In this document: one piece after another, positions 51,616 to 61,098 of the stretch
Position numbering within the stretch: the stretch's first letter is position 1
How the letters are laid out: every line of letters starts with the position of its first letter
From: DLAJ01 sp023663615
GTDB taxonomy: Bacteria > Bacillota > Clostridia > Lachnospirales > Lachnospiraceae
Direction: 5' to 3'
Assembly (NCBI GenBank): GCA_023663615.1
Contig: JAMPHA010000007.1
Coordinates: 1-64,000 of the forward strand
Length of the DNA stretch: 64,000 nt
Notes under the pieces: model-generated
Seen by the model: only the letters and a program-made list of their open reading frames with translations
Databases searched by the model: none
What the model was told of the DNA's origin: nothing
Program-made: the position numbers and the translations under genes

Positions 51616-51687
51616 GGATATAGCATATTTTAAGCAGGAATAAAGATGATTTTATTAGAGCATAGGAAAAAGGAGCGCCTGACATCA

Positions 51688-52641
51688 ATGGGCTTGGAAG
51701 ATAGGAGAAAAGAGCAGACAGGAAAAGAAGAACGGATCGCGATGCGGGTATCCGCTGTCAGTATTATCGCCAATGCGGTCTTGTCGGCGGGAAAGCTGAT
51801 CGCCGGCGTGGCGGCGCATTCGGGCGCGATGATTTCCGATGCGGTGCATTCGGCATCGGATGTGTTCAGCACGATTGTTGTGATGATCGGCGTGCATCTG
51901 GCGGCCAAAAAATCAGATGCGGATCACCCATACGGTCATGAGCGTCTGGAATGTGTGGCGGCGATCGTGCTTGCGGTTGCGCTTGCGGTCACGGGCGCGG
52001 GCATTGGCGTGAGCGGCGTGCGGCATATCGCAGAAGCGCATGAGGGCGCTCTTGTCGTGCCGGGGATCGCGGCGCTGATGGCGGCGGTTGTTTCTATTTT
52101 TGTAAAAGAAGCGATGTTCTGGTACACGCGACATTATGCAAAAGCGATCGACTCCGGCGCGCTGATGGCGGATGCATGGCATCACCGCTCGGACGCGCTT
52201 TCCTCTGTCGGCGCATTGATCGGTATCGCGGGGGCGCGGATGGGATTTCCGGTGTTTGATTCCGTTGCAAGCGTTGTGATCTGTGTGTTTATCTTAAAAG
52301 CGGCGTACGATATTTTTAAGGACGCGGTTGATAAGATGGTGGATAAATCCTGCGAAGTGCGGACCGAACAGGAGATGCGGGACTGTATTTCGGAACAGGA
52401 CGGCGTGTTGGGAATTGACATGCTGCATACGCGGGTGTTTGGGAACAAAATTTATGTGGATGTGGAAATTTTAGTGAACGGTCAGTGGCGGCTTTATGAG
52501 GCGCATGGGGTTGCGGAGCACGTGCATGATGAACTGGAGCGGCGGTTTCCGAAGGTTAAGCACATTATGGTGCATGTCAATCCGTGCGCATGCGGGGCTG
52601 ATGGAAAAACGGAGCAGGAAAAAACGGATGGGCGGCTCTGA
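51688..52641 (+). CDS. Cation diffusion facilitator family metal transporter
   Basis: ATG 51688 follows AAAAAGGAGCG; ATG 51646 upstream lacks a site. 317 residues, six spans. Metal-site residues show as SDAVHSASDVFS (S/D-x3-H/D) in helix II and MADAWHHRSDALSS in helix V, with HPYGHERLE between II and III. The C-terminal cytoplasmic domain ends CACGADG. It exports Zn, Fe or Mn in exchange for protons. A near-consensus promoter for the next gene follows directly. Confidence 0.93.
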   Translation: MGLEDRRKEQTGKEERIAMRVSAVSIIANAVLSAGKLIAGVAAHSGAMISDAVHSASDVFSTIVVMIGVHLAAKKSDADHPYGHERLECVAAIVLAVALAVTGAGIGVSGVRHIAEAHEGALVVPGIAALMAAVVSIFVKEAMFWYTRHYAKAIDSGALMADAWHHRSDALSSVGALIGIAGARMGFPVFDSVASVVICVFILKAAYDIFKDAVDKMVDKSCEVRTEQEMRDCISEQDGVLGIDMLHTRVFGNKIYVDVEILVNGQWRLYEAHGVAEHVHDELERRFPKVKHIMVHVNPCACGADGKTEQEKTDGRL

Positions 52642-52643
52642 TA

Positions 52644-52672
52644 TTGACATGAGTTTGCGGGATTGTTAAAAT
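52644..52672 (+). promoter_or_regulatory. Sigma-A promoter for the hybrid kinase gene
   Basis: TTGACA, 17 nt, TAAAAT; 30 nt before ATG 52702. Confidence 0.75.
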
Positions 52673-52701
52673 ATTACTAACGGGATAAAGGAGGATTGGG
52701 T

Positions 52702-55700
52702 ATGTACAAATGTCGTCTTCATATCTATATGGCAGGCAGACCCTGTCGTGCCTTTGAAGTGATCAAAGGGATGCCTTCATTGGAACATTTTACCCATATT
52801 TTTTCAGAGAGCGACGAAGTGAAAGCGGATTTAGCGGCAGAGGCGGATCTGATCATCGTCGATCTGACGGATGCGGACTGCGGGGAAGCGCTGCGTATCC
52901 TTGCGGCAGGGGATGAACACGCTGGAACGCAGGTGATCTTTCTTGCGTCTGCCGAACAGGCGCAGACGCTTGCCGGAGCGCCGGAGGCAGATCGAATCAC
53001 GGACATCTGGATAACGCCGATGTCCGAGGAGGAAGTGCGTTTCCGCTTTTTCAGATGGCAGCAGGCATGTAAGCAGAGCAAGGATTTCTGGCAGACCAGC
53101 CAGTATCTGGAGGAGACGATCAACCATGTGCCGAATCTGATCTGGTATAAGGATAAAAACGGAATCCATGAGAAAGTCAACGACAGCTTTTGTAAAACGG
53201 TCAATAAGACGAAGCAGCAGGTAGAGGGACGCGGGCACGCATATATCTGGGATGTGGAGCAGGACGATCCCGCCTGCATCGAGTCCGAGCGCAAGGTCAT
53301 GGAGCAAAAGAAGACGTTCATATCCGGGGAGCTGATCAAGACCAAGGAAGGTATGCGGACGCTGACGACTTACAAATCGCCGCTTTATGATCTGGACGGC
53401 AGCGTAATGGGAACCGTGGGCGTGGCGATCGACGTGACGCAGGAGCGCGCCTATGAGCAGGAGATCATAGAGAAGAACCGTGCGCTGGAGACGCTTTTTG
53501 CCACGCTGGACTGCGGTGTCATACGCCATACGCTGGACGGCTCGCGGATTTTGAACGTGAACAGAGCGGCGCTCAAAATTTTAGGTTATGAGACGCAGGA
53601 CGAACTGATGGCGGACGGATTTCATCTGATCGCGGCGACGGTCATTGAGGAGGACCGCGATAAACTGAGGGAATGCATGCAGAAACTCAAGAAGCCGGGG
53701 GACAGCGTCAACGTTGAGTACCGTGTGCGCCATAAGGACGGGGAGCTTTTGCATGTCATGGGCAATGTGAAGCTGTTTGAAGAAAACGGGGAGCGTTTTT
53801 ACCAGCGTTTTCTTTTAGACGGCACCGCACAGAAATTGCAGGAGAAAAAGGCGGCGCAGCGTCAGATGGAACTGGTGCAGGCGCTCAGCATTGATTTTAA
53901 TCTGGTCTGCTTTGTCGATCTCGAAACGGGTATGGTAACGCCGATCCGGAATGACGGCTATGACGGGCAGGAGTTAAGTCAGGTGTTCAGCGGCGCCGTA
54001 CCGCTGCAGGAGAGTATGGAGCGGTACATACGGGACTGGGTTCATGAGGACGACCGGGAAATACTGCAAAATGCCCTTTCTTTGGATATGCTGGAAAAAG
54101 AACTGGCGGAAAAAAGTGTGTTTTTTGTCAATTACCGGAAACGCAGGGGCGGCGAGATCGTTTATTTCCAGATGAAGGCCGTAGGCGTAAAAACGGACGA
54201 GGGGTTAGGGATCGTTTTGGGGTTCCGCAATGTGGACGAGGAGATCCGCAGGGAGCGGGAGCGCAACAGCCTGTTGGAGGAGGCGCTCTCCCAGGCGGAG
54301 CGGGCAAACAAAGCAAAGAGCGTCTTTCTTTCCAACATGTCCCATGACATCCGCACGCCGATGAACGCGGTCGTAGGCTTTACGAATCTGGCGATCACGC
54401 ATATTGACAACAAGGAACAGGTCGAGGAATATCTTCAAAAGATCATGACGTCCGGCAATCATCTGTTAAGTCTGATCAATGATATTCTGGATATGAGCCA
54501 TATCGAGAGCGGCAAGATCAATCTGGATGAGAAGCCGTGCAGTCTGCCCGATATTCTGCACGGGCTGCGCAATATTCTTTTGGCGGATATACATGCGAAA
54601 CAGATGGAATTGCAGATCGACACGGTGGACGTCGTGGACGAGGATATTTATTGCGATAAGCTCCGCTTAAATCAGGTGCTCTTAAATCTGCTCAGCAACT
54701 CCGTGAAGTACACGGGCGCGGGCGGCACGGTCAGCATGCGGATCACGGAAAAGCGCGGCGCGCCGATGGGCTATGCCAACTATGAGTTTTTAATCAAGGA
54801 CAACGGCATCGGCATGAGCGAGGAATTTGTGGAGCACATTTTCGAGCCGTTTGAGAGAGAAAAGAACAGTACGATCAGCAAGATTCAGGGAACCGGACTC
54901 GGCATGGCGATCACCAAGAATATCGTTGATATGATGAACGGTACGATCGAGGTCAAGAGCGAGCAGGGCGTGGGAACGGAATTTAAGGTATCCTTCGTGT
55001 TCCGGCTTTATTCCGAGGCAAAGGAAGAGAAAGATATTCCGGTGCTGAAGGATTGCAGGGCGCTGGTGGTGGACGACGACTTTAATACGTGCGACAGCGT
55101 TTCTTATATGCTGGGACAGCTCGGAATGCGCGCAGAGTGGACGCTGTCGGGAAAAGAGGCGGTGCTGCGCACGCACCAGGCAGTCATGCGCAACAACGAT
55201 TATTCCGTCTATATCATCGACTGGCTGCTGCCGGATATGAACGGCGTGGAAGTGACAAGGCGCATACGGAAAGAGACGACGGGCAAGAATGTGCCGGTCA
55301 TTGTTCTGACCGCATACGACTGGTCGGATATTGAGACGGAGGCAAAGGAAGCGGGCGTGACGGCGTTTTGCAGTAAGCCGTTGTTCCTGTCGGAGTTAAG
55401 GAGCTGTCTCAACGCCGTGATACAGCCGGAGACGGAGGCAAAAGAAAAAGAGCATACGCAGGAGGCTGTGCTTCCGAAGCACCACACCGGACGGATCCTG
55501 CTCGCGGAAGACGTGGAGATGAATCAGGAGATCGCCGTGGCGATCCTTGGGGACGCGGGCTTTACGACCGAAGTTGCGGAGAACGGCAGGGTCGCCGTGG
55601 AGATGCTGTCGCGTTCTGAGCCGGGTTATTATCAACTGGTGTTGATGGACGTTCAGATGCCGGAGATGGACGGTTACGAGGCGACCGCACAGATTCGGAA

Positions 55701-55860
55701 ACTGAAAGACCCGAAGCTTTCCAACATTCCGATCATCGCCATGACCGCGAACGCGTTTGAGGAGGATAAGCAGGAGGCGCTGCGCAGCGGTATGAACGGG
55801 CATATCGCGAAACCGATCAATATTCAGGAGCTGTTCCAGACGCTGGACAGTGTGCTGTAA
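52702..55860 (+). CDS. Hybrid sensor histidine kinase with PAS domains and two receivers
   Basis: ATG 52702 lies 8 nt after AAAGGAGG; 1052 residues, no membrane span. An N-terminal receiver-like region (ADLIIVDLTDADCG) is followed by three PAS-like domains (NHVPNLIWYKDKNGIHEKVN; the FATLDCGVIRHTLDGSRILN unit; and DFNLVCFVDLETGMVTPI). HisKA (SHDIRTPMNA, His548) and HATPase (NDNGIGMS-like, GTGLGMAI) come next. Two receivers follow, with Asp840 (IIDWLLPDMNG) and Asp983 (LMDVQMPEMDG). A soluble phosphorelay protein without a partner output gene nearby. Confidence 0.93.
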   Translation: MYKCRLHIYMAGRPCRAFEVIKGMPSLEHFTHIFSESDEVKADLAAEADLIIVDLTDADCGEALRILAAGDEHAGTQVIFLASAEQAQTLAGAPEADRITDIWITPMSEEEVRFRFFRWQQACKQSKDFWQTSQYLEETINHVPNLIWYKDKNGIHEKVNDSFCKTVNKTKQQVEGRGHAYIWDVEQDDPACIESERKVMEQKKTFISGELIKTKEGMRTLTTYKSPLYDLDGSVMGTVGVAIDVTQERAYEQEIIEKNRALETLFATLDCGVIRHTLDGSRILNVNRAALKILGYETQDELMADGFHLIAATVIEEDRDKLRECMQKLKKPGDSVNVEYRVRHKDGELLHVMGNVKLFEENGERFYQRFLLDGTAQKLQEKKAAQRQMELVQALSIDFNLVCFVDLETGMVTPIRNDGYDGQELSQVFSGAVPLQESMERYIRDWVHEDDREILQNALSLDMLEKELAEKSVFFVNYRKRRGGEIVYFQMKAVGVKTDEGLGIVLGFRNVDEEIRRERERNSLLEEALSQAERANKAKSVFLSNMSHDIRTPMNAVVGFTNLAITHIDNKEQVEEYLQKIMTSGNHLLSLINDILDMSHIESGKINLDEKPCSLPDILHGLRNILLADIHAKQMELQIDTVDVVDEDIYCDKLRLNQVLLNLLSNSVKYTGAGGTVSMRITEKRGAPMGYANYEFLIKDNGIGMSEEFVEHIFEPFEREKNSTISKIQGTGLGMAITKNIVDMMNGTIEVKSEQGVGTEFKVSFVFRLYSEAKEEKDIPVLKDCRALVVDDDFNTCDSVSYMLGQLGMRAEWTLSGKEAVLRTHQAVMRNNDYSVYIIDWLLPDMNGVEVTRRIRKETTGKNVPVIVLTAYDWSDIETEAKEAGVTAFCSKPLFLSELRSCLNAVIQPETEAKEKEHTQEAVLPKHHTGRILLAEDVEMNQEIAVAILGDAGFTTEVAENGRVAVEMLSRSEPGYYQLVLMDVQMPEMDGYEATAQIRKLKDPKLSNIPIIAMTANAFEEDKQEALRSGMNGHIAKPINIQELFQTLDSVL

Positions 55861-55875
55861 GTAGAAAAACCGGAT

Positions 55876-55900
55876 GGCAGGGACTGATGTAGTCTCTGCC
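55876..55900 (+). terminator. Terminator-like hairpin after the kinase gene
   Basis: GGCAGGGACT / AGTCTCTGCC stem (one G-T pair), 5-nt loop, AT-rich tail. Confidence 0.6.
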
Positions 55901-55951
55901 ATTAAATATTGATTGAAATTGTATAACATTTCTCTAAATTGTTTGAAAAAA

Positions 55952-55978
55952 CTAGCACTCACCACTTGACAGTGCTAA
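55952..55978 (+). promoter_or_regulatory. CIRCE operator (HrcA site) for clpB
   Basis: CTAGCACTC, 9 nt, CAGTGCTAA, against consensus TTAGCACTC-N9-GAGTGCTAA (16 of 18). It overlaps the -35 box of the clpB promoter, as expected for HrcA repression of heat-shock genes. Confidence 0.85.
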
Positions 55979-55994
55979 CAATTTGATCTATCAT
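55966..55994 (+). promoter_or_regulatory. Sigma-A promoter of clpB
   Basis: TTGACA inside the CIRCE element, 17-nt spacer, TATCAT. Leader of about 95 nt. Confidence 0.85.
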
Positions 55995-56094
55995 ACAATC
56001 GTCACGGGGAAAACAGGGAGTCAGCGTCCGCAGCGGCAGGGCGATCGGGGCGGACAAGAATCCCCTGCATGTTAGGAAAGGCATGGTGATGACG

Positions 56095-58689
56095 ATGAAT
56101 ATTGCAAAATTTACCCAAAAATCATTACAGGCAGTGGAGGATTGCGAGAAGCTTGCCTATGAATACGGAAATCAGGAGATTGAGCAGGAGCACCTGCTCT
56201 ACAGCCTGTTGACGGCGGAAGACAGCCTGATCTTAAAATTGATCGAAAAAATGGAGATTCAGACCGAACACTTTGTAAACCGCGCGCGGCAGGCGTTGGA
56301 AAAACGCGTCAAGGTGCAGGGCGGGCAGGTTCACGTCGGGCAGGACTTAAATAAAGCGCTTGTTTCGGCGGAGGACGAGGCAAAAGCAATGGGCGACGAG
56401 TACGTTTCCGTCGAGCATTTGTTTTTGTCCATGATCCGTTATCCGAATAAGGAGATCGCGCAGATCTGGAAGGAGTACGGCATCAACCGCGAGCGCTTTT
56501 TGCAGGCGCTCTCCACCGTGCGCGGCAATCAGCGCGTGACGAGCGACAATCCGGAGGCGACGTATGACACGTTAAATAAGTACGGACAGGAACTTGTGGA
56601 GAAGGCGCGTAGTCAGAAGCTCGATCCGGTCATCGGCAGGGACGGCGAGATCCGCAACATCATCCGCATTCTCTCCCGCAAGACCAAAAATAACCCGGTG
56701 CTCATCGGCGAGCCGGGCGTCGGTAAAACGGCGGTCGTGGAAGGCTTGGCGCAGCGGATCGTGCGCGGCGACGTGCCGCAGGGCTTACAGGATAAAAAAA
56801 TATTTGCGCTTGATATGGGCGCGCTCGTGGCGGGCGCGAAATACCGCGGCGAGTTTGAGGAGCGCCTGAAAGCGGTCTTGAAGGAAGTCAAAAAGAGCGA
56901 AGGGCAGATCATTCTGTTCATCGACGAACTGCATACGATCGTGGGCGCGGGCAAGACGGACGGCGCGCTGGATGCGGGCAACATGCTAAAGCCGATGCTG
57001 GCGCGCGGCGAGCTGCACTGTATCGGCGCGACGACGCTTAACGAATACCGGCAGTATATTGAGAAGGATGCGGCGTTAGAGCGGCGGTTTCAGCCGGTTC
57101 TGGTGGATGAGCCGACCGTGGAGGACACGATCTCCATTTTGCGCGGCTTAAAAGAGCGTTATGAGGTTTATCACGGCGTCAAGATCATGGATAACGCGCT
57201 CGTGAGCGCGGCGACGCTTTCCGACCGCTATATCAGCGACCGTTTTCTGCCTGATAAGGCGATCGACCTTGTGGACGAGGCGTGCGCGCTCATCAAGACC
57301 GAGCTGGATTCCATGCCGACCGAGTTAGACGAGTTACAGCGCAAGGTCATGCAGATGGAGATCGAGGAGGCGGCGCTCAAAAAAGAGGACGACCGCATGA
57401 GCGTCGAACGGCTGTCCGCGCTGCAGAGGGAGCTTGCGGAATTAAAAGAAGAATTGAACAACCGCAAGGCGCAGTGGGATAATGAAAAGGCTTCCGTTGA
57501 GAAATTGTCCAAGCTGCGCGAGGAGATTGAGGCGGTCGGAAGCGAGATTCAGATCGCGCAGAGGGAAGGCAATCTGGAAAAGGCGGCGGAATTAAGCTAT
57601 GGGAAACTGCCGAGTTTAAGAAAACAGTTGGAGCAGGAAGAGGAAGCGGTCAAGAGCAAGGACCTCTCCCTCGTGCATGAGAGCGTATCCGATGAGGAGA
57701 TCGCCCGCATCGTCAGCCGTTGGACGGGAATCCCGATCATGAAGCTGACGGAGAGCGAGCGCAATAAGACGCTCCATTTAGACGAAGAACTGCATAAGCG
57801 TGTCGTCGGGCAGGATGAGGCGGTGACGAAAGTGACGGAGGCAATCATCCGTTCCAAAGCGGGGATCAAGGATCCCGGTAAACCGATCGGGTCATTTCTG
57901 TTTTTGGGACCGACGGGCGTGGGAAAAACAGAACTTGCAAAAAGTCTTGCCGCGTCGCTCTTTGATGACGAATCCAATATCGTCCGGCTGGACATGAGCG
58001 AATATATGGAAAAGTACTCCGTATCGCGCCTGATCGGGGCGCCTCCCGGATATGTCGGTTATGAGGAGGGCGGGCAGTTGACCGAGGCGGTCAGAAGAAA
58101 ACCCTATTCGGTCGTGCTGTTTGACGAGATCGAAAAGGCGCATCCGGATGTGTTTAACGTGCTCTTACAGGTATTGGACGACGGGCGCATCACGGACTCG
58201 CAGGGGCGCACGGTGGATTTTAAGAATACGATCCTGATCCTGACATCCAACATTGGCGCGCAGGATCTGCTGGAAGGAATCGAAGCGGACGGCAGTATCA
58301 GCGAAGAAACGCAGAAAAGCGTGATGGAACAACTGCGTGCGGGCTTCCGCCCGGAATTTTTGAACCGTCTGGACGAGATCATTCTTTTTAAGCCTCTGAC
58401 AAAGGACAATATCGGCGGCATCATCGACCTGATCCTTGCAGACTTAAACCGCAGGCTTTCCGACAGGGAACTTACGGTCGAGCTTTCCGACGAGGCGCGC
58501 GCCTATATTTTGGAGAACGGCTACGAGCCGGCGTACGGCGCAAGACCGCTCAAACGCTTTATCCAGAAACATGTGGAGACGCTTTCGGCGAAACTCATTT
58601 TAGCGGACGGCGTGGCGCTCGGAGATACGATCCGCATCGTCGTAAAAGACGGCGCGCTCGCCGCAGAACCTAAGGACACGGCAGAATAG
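56095..58689 (+). CDS. clpB: Disaggregase chaperone ClpB
   Basis: ATG 56095 (MNIAKFTQKSLQ) gives 864 residues; GGAAAGG lies upstream. Domains in order: N-terminal Clp repeat (1-150), NBD1 with Walker A GEPGVGKT near 205, a middle coiled coil at about 400-520 (LQRELAELKEELNNRKAQW), NBD2 with GPTGVGKT near 605 and sensor-2 GARPLKRFI. The coiled coil and lack of a ClpP-docking loop mark it as ClpB. With DnaK it pulls proteins out of aggregates. Control by HrcA through CIRCE is supported by sequence. Confidence 0.97.
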   Translation: MNIAKFTQKSLQAVEDCEKLAYEYGNQEIEQEHLLYSLLTAEDSLILKLIEKMEIQTEHFVNRARQALEKRVKVQGGQVHVGQDLNKALVSAEDEAKAMGDEYVSVEHLFLSMIRYPNKEIAQIWKEYGINRERFLQALSTVRGNQRVTSDNPEATYDTLNKYGQELVEKARSQKLDPVIGRDGEIRNIIRILSRKTKNNPVLIGEPGVGKTAVVEGLAQRIVRGDVPQGLQDKKIFALDMGALVAGAKYRGEFEERLKAVLKEVKKSEGQIILFIDELHTIVGAGKTDGALDAGNMLKPMLARGELHCIGATTLNEYRQYIEKDAALERRFQPVLVDEPTVEDTISILRGLKERYEVYHGVKIMDNALVSAATLSDRYISDRFLPDKAIDLVDEACALIKTELDSMPTELDELQRKVMQMEIEEAALKKEDDRMSVERLSALQRELAELKEELNNRKAQWDNEKASVEKLSKLREEIEAVGSEIQIAQREGNLEKAAELSYGKLPSLRKQLEQEEEAVKSKDLSLVHESVSDEEIARIVSRWTGIPIMKLTESERNKTLHLDEELHKRVVGQDEAVTKVTEAIIRSKAGIKDPGKPIGSFLFLGPTGVGKTELAKSLAASLFDDESNIVRLDMSEYMEKYSVSRLIGAPPGYVGYEEGGQLTEAVRRKPYSVVLFDEIEKAHPDVFNVLLQVLDDGRITDSQGRTVDFKNTILILTSNIGAQDLLEGIEADGSISEETQKSVMEQLRAGFRPEFLNRLDEIILFKPLTKDNIGGIIDLILADLNRRLSDRELTVELSDEARAYILENGYEPAYGARPLKRFIQKHVETLSAKLILADGVALGDTIRIVVKDGALAAEPKDTAE

Positions 58690-58703
58690 GAATTTCGGAT
58701 CCC

Positions 58704-58730
58704 AAAAGAATCCGCTATGCGGATTCTTTT
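58704..58730 (+). terminator. Terminator of clpB
   Basis: Perfect 12-bp stem AAAAGAATCCGC / GCGGATTCTTTT, loop TAT; another member of the AAGAAT/ATTCTT hairpin group. Confidence 0.85.
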
Positions 58731-58764
58731 ATAAAGAATTAAGAATCTTTTTGCCGCCTGTTCC

Positions 58765-58792
58765 TTGCTTTTTTTCAGATTTCCCCTACAAT
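58765..58792 (+). promoter_or_regulatory. Promoter of the zinc-ribbon membrane protein gene
   Basis: TTGCTT, 16 nt, TACAAT; about 48 nt before ATG 58840. Confidence 0.5.
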
Positions 58793-58839
58793 GGGAGAAG
58801 AAAGCAGGCGTACAGGCGGCGGAAAGGCTGGTATCTGAT

Positions 58840-59235
58840 ATGAAACAACGGTTGATAAGGTTTATGCAGGGCAGATATGGGATGGATCAATTGGGACGCG
58901 CGCTGTTTTGGGCGACGATGATCTGCCTGATCATTTCCATTTTTGTGCGGACGAAGCTGTTTTACTTTTTGGCGCTTGTCCTGTTGGTCTATTCTTATTT
59001 CCGGATGCTTTCAAGAAATCACGCAAAGCGCTATGCAGAGAATCAGCGCTATCTGGCGTTGACGGCGGGAATCCGCAGGAAGTTTTCTTCCTGGAAAAAA
59101 ACAAATGCGCAGAGAAAAACGCATCATATTTACCGCTGCCCGAATTGTAAGCAGAAAATACGCGTGCCGCGCGGCAAAGGAAGGATCGCGATCACCTGCC
59201 CGAAATGCCGCACGGAATTTATCAAAAATAGTTGA
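58840..59235 (+). CDS. Small membrane protein with C-terminal zinc ribbon
   Basis: ATG 58840 has GGAAAGG 12 nt upstream. 131 residues: two adjacent spans (LFWATMICLIISIFV, LFYFLALVLLVYSYF), a basic middle, then a zinc ribbon with YRCPNCKQKIRVPRGKGRIA followed by ITCPKCRTEF. It probably sits with the ribbon inside and may bind nucleic acid or protein. Function unknown; seen widely next to J-domain genes in clostridia (from memory). Confidence 0.8.
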   Translation: MKQRLIRFMQGRYGMDQLGRALFWATMICLIISIFVRTKLFYFLALVLLVYSYFRMLSRNHAKRYAENQRYLALTAGIRRKFSSWKKTNAQRKTHHIYRCPNCKQKIRVPRGKGRIAITCPKCRTEFIKNS

Positions 59236-59324
59236 CGGAGTGCAGTTACGGAGGCTGGATGCAGAAAACGCTGACGGAACATTGCACGGGAAATGGATTC
59301 GGAAACAGCTGACGGGAGGATACC

Positions 59325-60182
59325 GTGTTCGGATATATTGTGGTAAATAAGCCGGAATTGAAATTTCGCGAATTTGCCGTGTACCAGTCCTATTACTGCG
59401 GGCTGTGCCGCGAATTGAAGGAAAAGTACGGGCGTTTCGGGCAGATGACGTTAAGCTACGATATGACGTTTCTTGCCATGCTGTTGACCGGGCTGTATGA
59501 GCCGGAGACAAAAGAGGGCGTCGTGCGCTGTATTACGCATCCGCTTGAGAAGCATCCGGTCAGCAGGAATCCGTATACGGAATATGCCGCCGACGTCAAT
59601 GTGCTTCTTTCTTATTATAAATGCGAGGACGACTGGCTGGATGAGCGAAAGGTCGGCAAATATCTGTTTGCGGCGCTTTTACGCAAAAAGAACAACCGCA
59701 TCGCCAAAGAATATCCGGCAAAGGCATGTAAGATGGCGGAAAATCTAAGCCGTCTGCATGAGATCGAGCAAAACGGCGGCGTGACGATGGATGAGACGGC
59801 GGGGCTGTTCGGGGAGATCATGGCGGAACTATTCGTGTACCGGGAGGATGAGTGGGCGGACAGCTTGAGGCGGATCGGGTTCTTTTTTGGCAAATTTATT
59901 TATCTGATGGATGCCTACGACGATATAGAAGCAGACTTAAAAAAGAACTGTTATAATCCGTTTGCGGAGCGGTTCGGTCAGGAAGGCTTCGAGGAAGAAG
60001 TGAAATCCATTCTGACGATGATGATGGCGGAATGTTCGCGCGAATTTGAAAAACTCCCGATTCTGTTACATGCGGAGATCCTGCGCAATATTTTGTACGC
60101 GGGCGTGTGGACGAAATACGAGGCGGTGCATGCGCGGCGCGAAAAAGAGAAACAAGCAGAGAACGGAGTACCCAAATTATGA
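59325..60182 (+). CDS. DUF5685 family protein
   Basis: GTG 59325; 285 residues. MFGYIVVNKPELKFREF and YYCGLCRELKEKYG open the family, with a CGLC pair, CEDDWLDER in the middle and LMDAYDDIEADLKKNCYNPF later. The two D-rich segments with helices recall prenyl-transferase or metal-binding helical bundles, but no activity is known. Its TGA overlaps the J-domain gene start (ATGA), so the two are co-translated. Confidence 0.88.
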   Translation: MFGYIVVNKPELKFREFAVYQSYYCGLCRELKEKYGRFGQMTLSYDMTFLAMLLTGLYEPETKEGVVRCITHPLEKHPVSRNPYTEYAADVNVLLSYYKCEDDWLDERKVGKYLFAALLRKKNNRIAKEYPAKACKMAENLSRLHEIEQNGGVTMDETAGLFGEIMAELFVYREDEWADSLRRIGFFFGKFIYLMDAYDDIEADLKKNCYNPFAERFGQEGFEEEVKSILTMMMAECSREFEKLPILLHAEILRNILYAGVWTKYEAVHARREKEKQAENGVPKL

Positions 60183-60904
60183 TGGATCCATACGGCGTGC
60201 TGGGGGTTGGCAGAAACGCGAGTGATGACGACATCAAAAAAGCATACAGAAAATTGAGCAGGCAGTATCATCCCGACGCGAATGTCAATAATCCGAACAA
60301 GGCGCAGGCGGAAGAAAAATTCAAGCAGATCCAGCAGGCGTACCGTCAGATCATGCAGGAGCGGGAGCGCGGAACAAGCGGTTCGGGTTCCTACTATGGA
60401 CGGGAGGATGCGGGCGGATATGATCCGTTCGGTTTTGGCGGCTTTGGCGGTTTCGGGGGATTCGGCGGTTTTGGCGGTTACACGCGGACAGGGAACAGCC
60501 GGACGGCGGAGGAAGATGAAGATACGCTGCATATGAAAGCGGCGGCAAATTATATCAACGGCGGACACTATAAAGAAGCGCTGAACGTATTGAACACGAT
60601 TTCCGGGCGGAACGCAAAGTGGTATTATTACAGTGCGATCGCCAATGCGGGCTGCGGCAATAACGTACAGGCAATGCAGTATGCAAAGCAGGCGGCGCAG
60701 ATGGAGCCGGGCAATCCCACATATCAGCGTCTTGTACAGCAGTTAGAGTCGGGCGGCACATGGTATATGGGCAGACAAAGCCCTTATATGGGAATGGGCG
60801 GCATGCAGGGGAATCTCTGTAACCGGATGTGCCTTTCCTACCTGCTGTGCACCTGCTGTTCCGGCGGATGCTGCTATGCGCCTTACGGGATGGTTTGCTG
60901 TTAG
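60179..60904 (+). CDS. J-domain protein with cysteine-rich C terminus
   Basis: ATG 60179 in an ATGA overlap. 241 residues: a J domain (1-70) with the HPD motif at 31-33 (QYHPDAN) to stimulate DnaK; a Gly/Phe region with repeated GFGG; a TPR-like helical segment at about 120-185; and a tail CNRMCLSYLLCTCCSGGCCY with nine Cys in 28 residues. It lacks the DnaJ zinc finger domain, so it is a specialised co-chaperone and not DnaJ. It acts with the DUF5685 protein, by linkage. Confidence 0.88.
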   Translation: MMDPYGVLGVGRNASDDDIKKAYRKLSRQYHPDANVNNPNKAQAEEKFKQIQQAYRQIMQERERGTSGSGSYYGREDAGGYDPFGFGGFGGFGGFGGFGGYTRTGNSRTAEEDEDTLHMKAAANYINGGHYKEALNVLNTISGRNAKWYYYSAIANAGCGNNVQAMQYAKQAAQMEPGNPTYQRLVQQLESGGTWYMGRQSPYMGMGGMQGNLCNRMCLSYLLCTCCSGGCCYAPYGMVCC

Positions 60905-60939
60905 GTGCGCGGTTTGTGGAAAAGAGAATGGAAATAATA

Positions 60940-60968
60940 TTGACAGTATGGTATATTTTTGTTAATAT
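60940..60968 (+). promoter_or_regulatory. Promoter of an orphan RNA
   Basis: TTGACA, 17 nt, TAATAT. It lies after the J-domain gene stop and drives the 61.0-kb structured RNA. Confidence 0.8.
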
Positions 60969-60974
60969 CAGCAT

Positions 60975-61059
60975 ATAAATAAATCGGTGATATGTCACTG
61001 ATCGGGCTGGTCGAAAGATCCTGGTCCACCGAATGGCGGGGAATTTCCCCGCTTTTTTT
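60975..61059 (+). ncRNA. Candidate structured small RNA with own terminator
   Basis: About 85 nt between a near-consensus promoter and a terminator. Predicted fold: closing stem TCGGTG / CACCGA (60984-60989 with 61027-61032), inner stem GATCGGG / CCTGGTC (61000-61006 with 61020-61026, two G-T pairs) and a GAAA loop at 61013-61016. Then a 7-bp hairpin GCGGGGA/TCCCCGC and seven T. No open frame. It matches no riboswitch class I can recall. It may be an sRNA or a 5' leader attenuator for the DUF3800 gene 40 nt on. Confidence 0.6.
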
Positions 61060-61098
61060 CGTGATAAGCTTAAGAAGCTGAGAAAAGGCAGGTAACTT

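Noticed and set aside
60975..61059. T-box or c-di-GMP riboswitch
   Set aside because: The T-box UGGNACCGCG core and the c-di-GMP-I conserved strings are absent, and no tRNA-synthetase, amino-acid or c-di-GMP gene follows.
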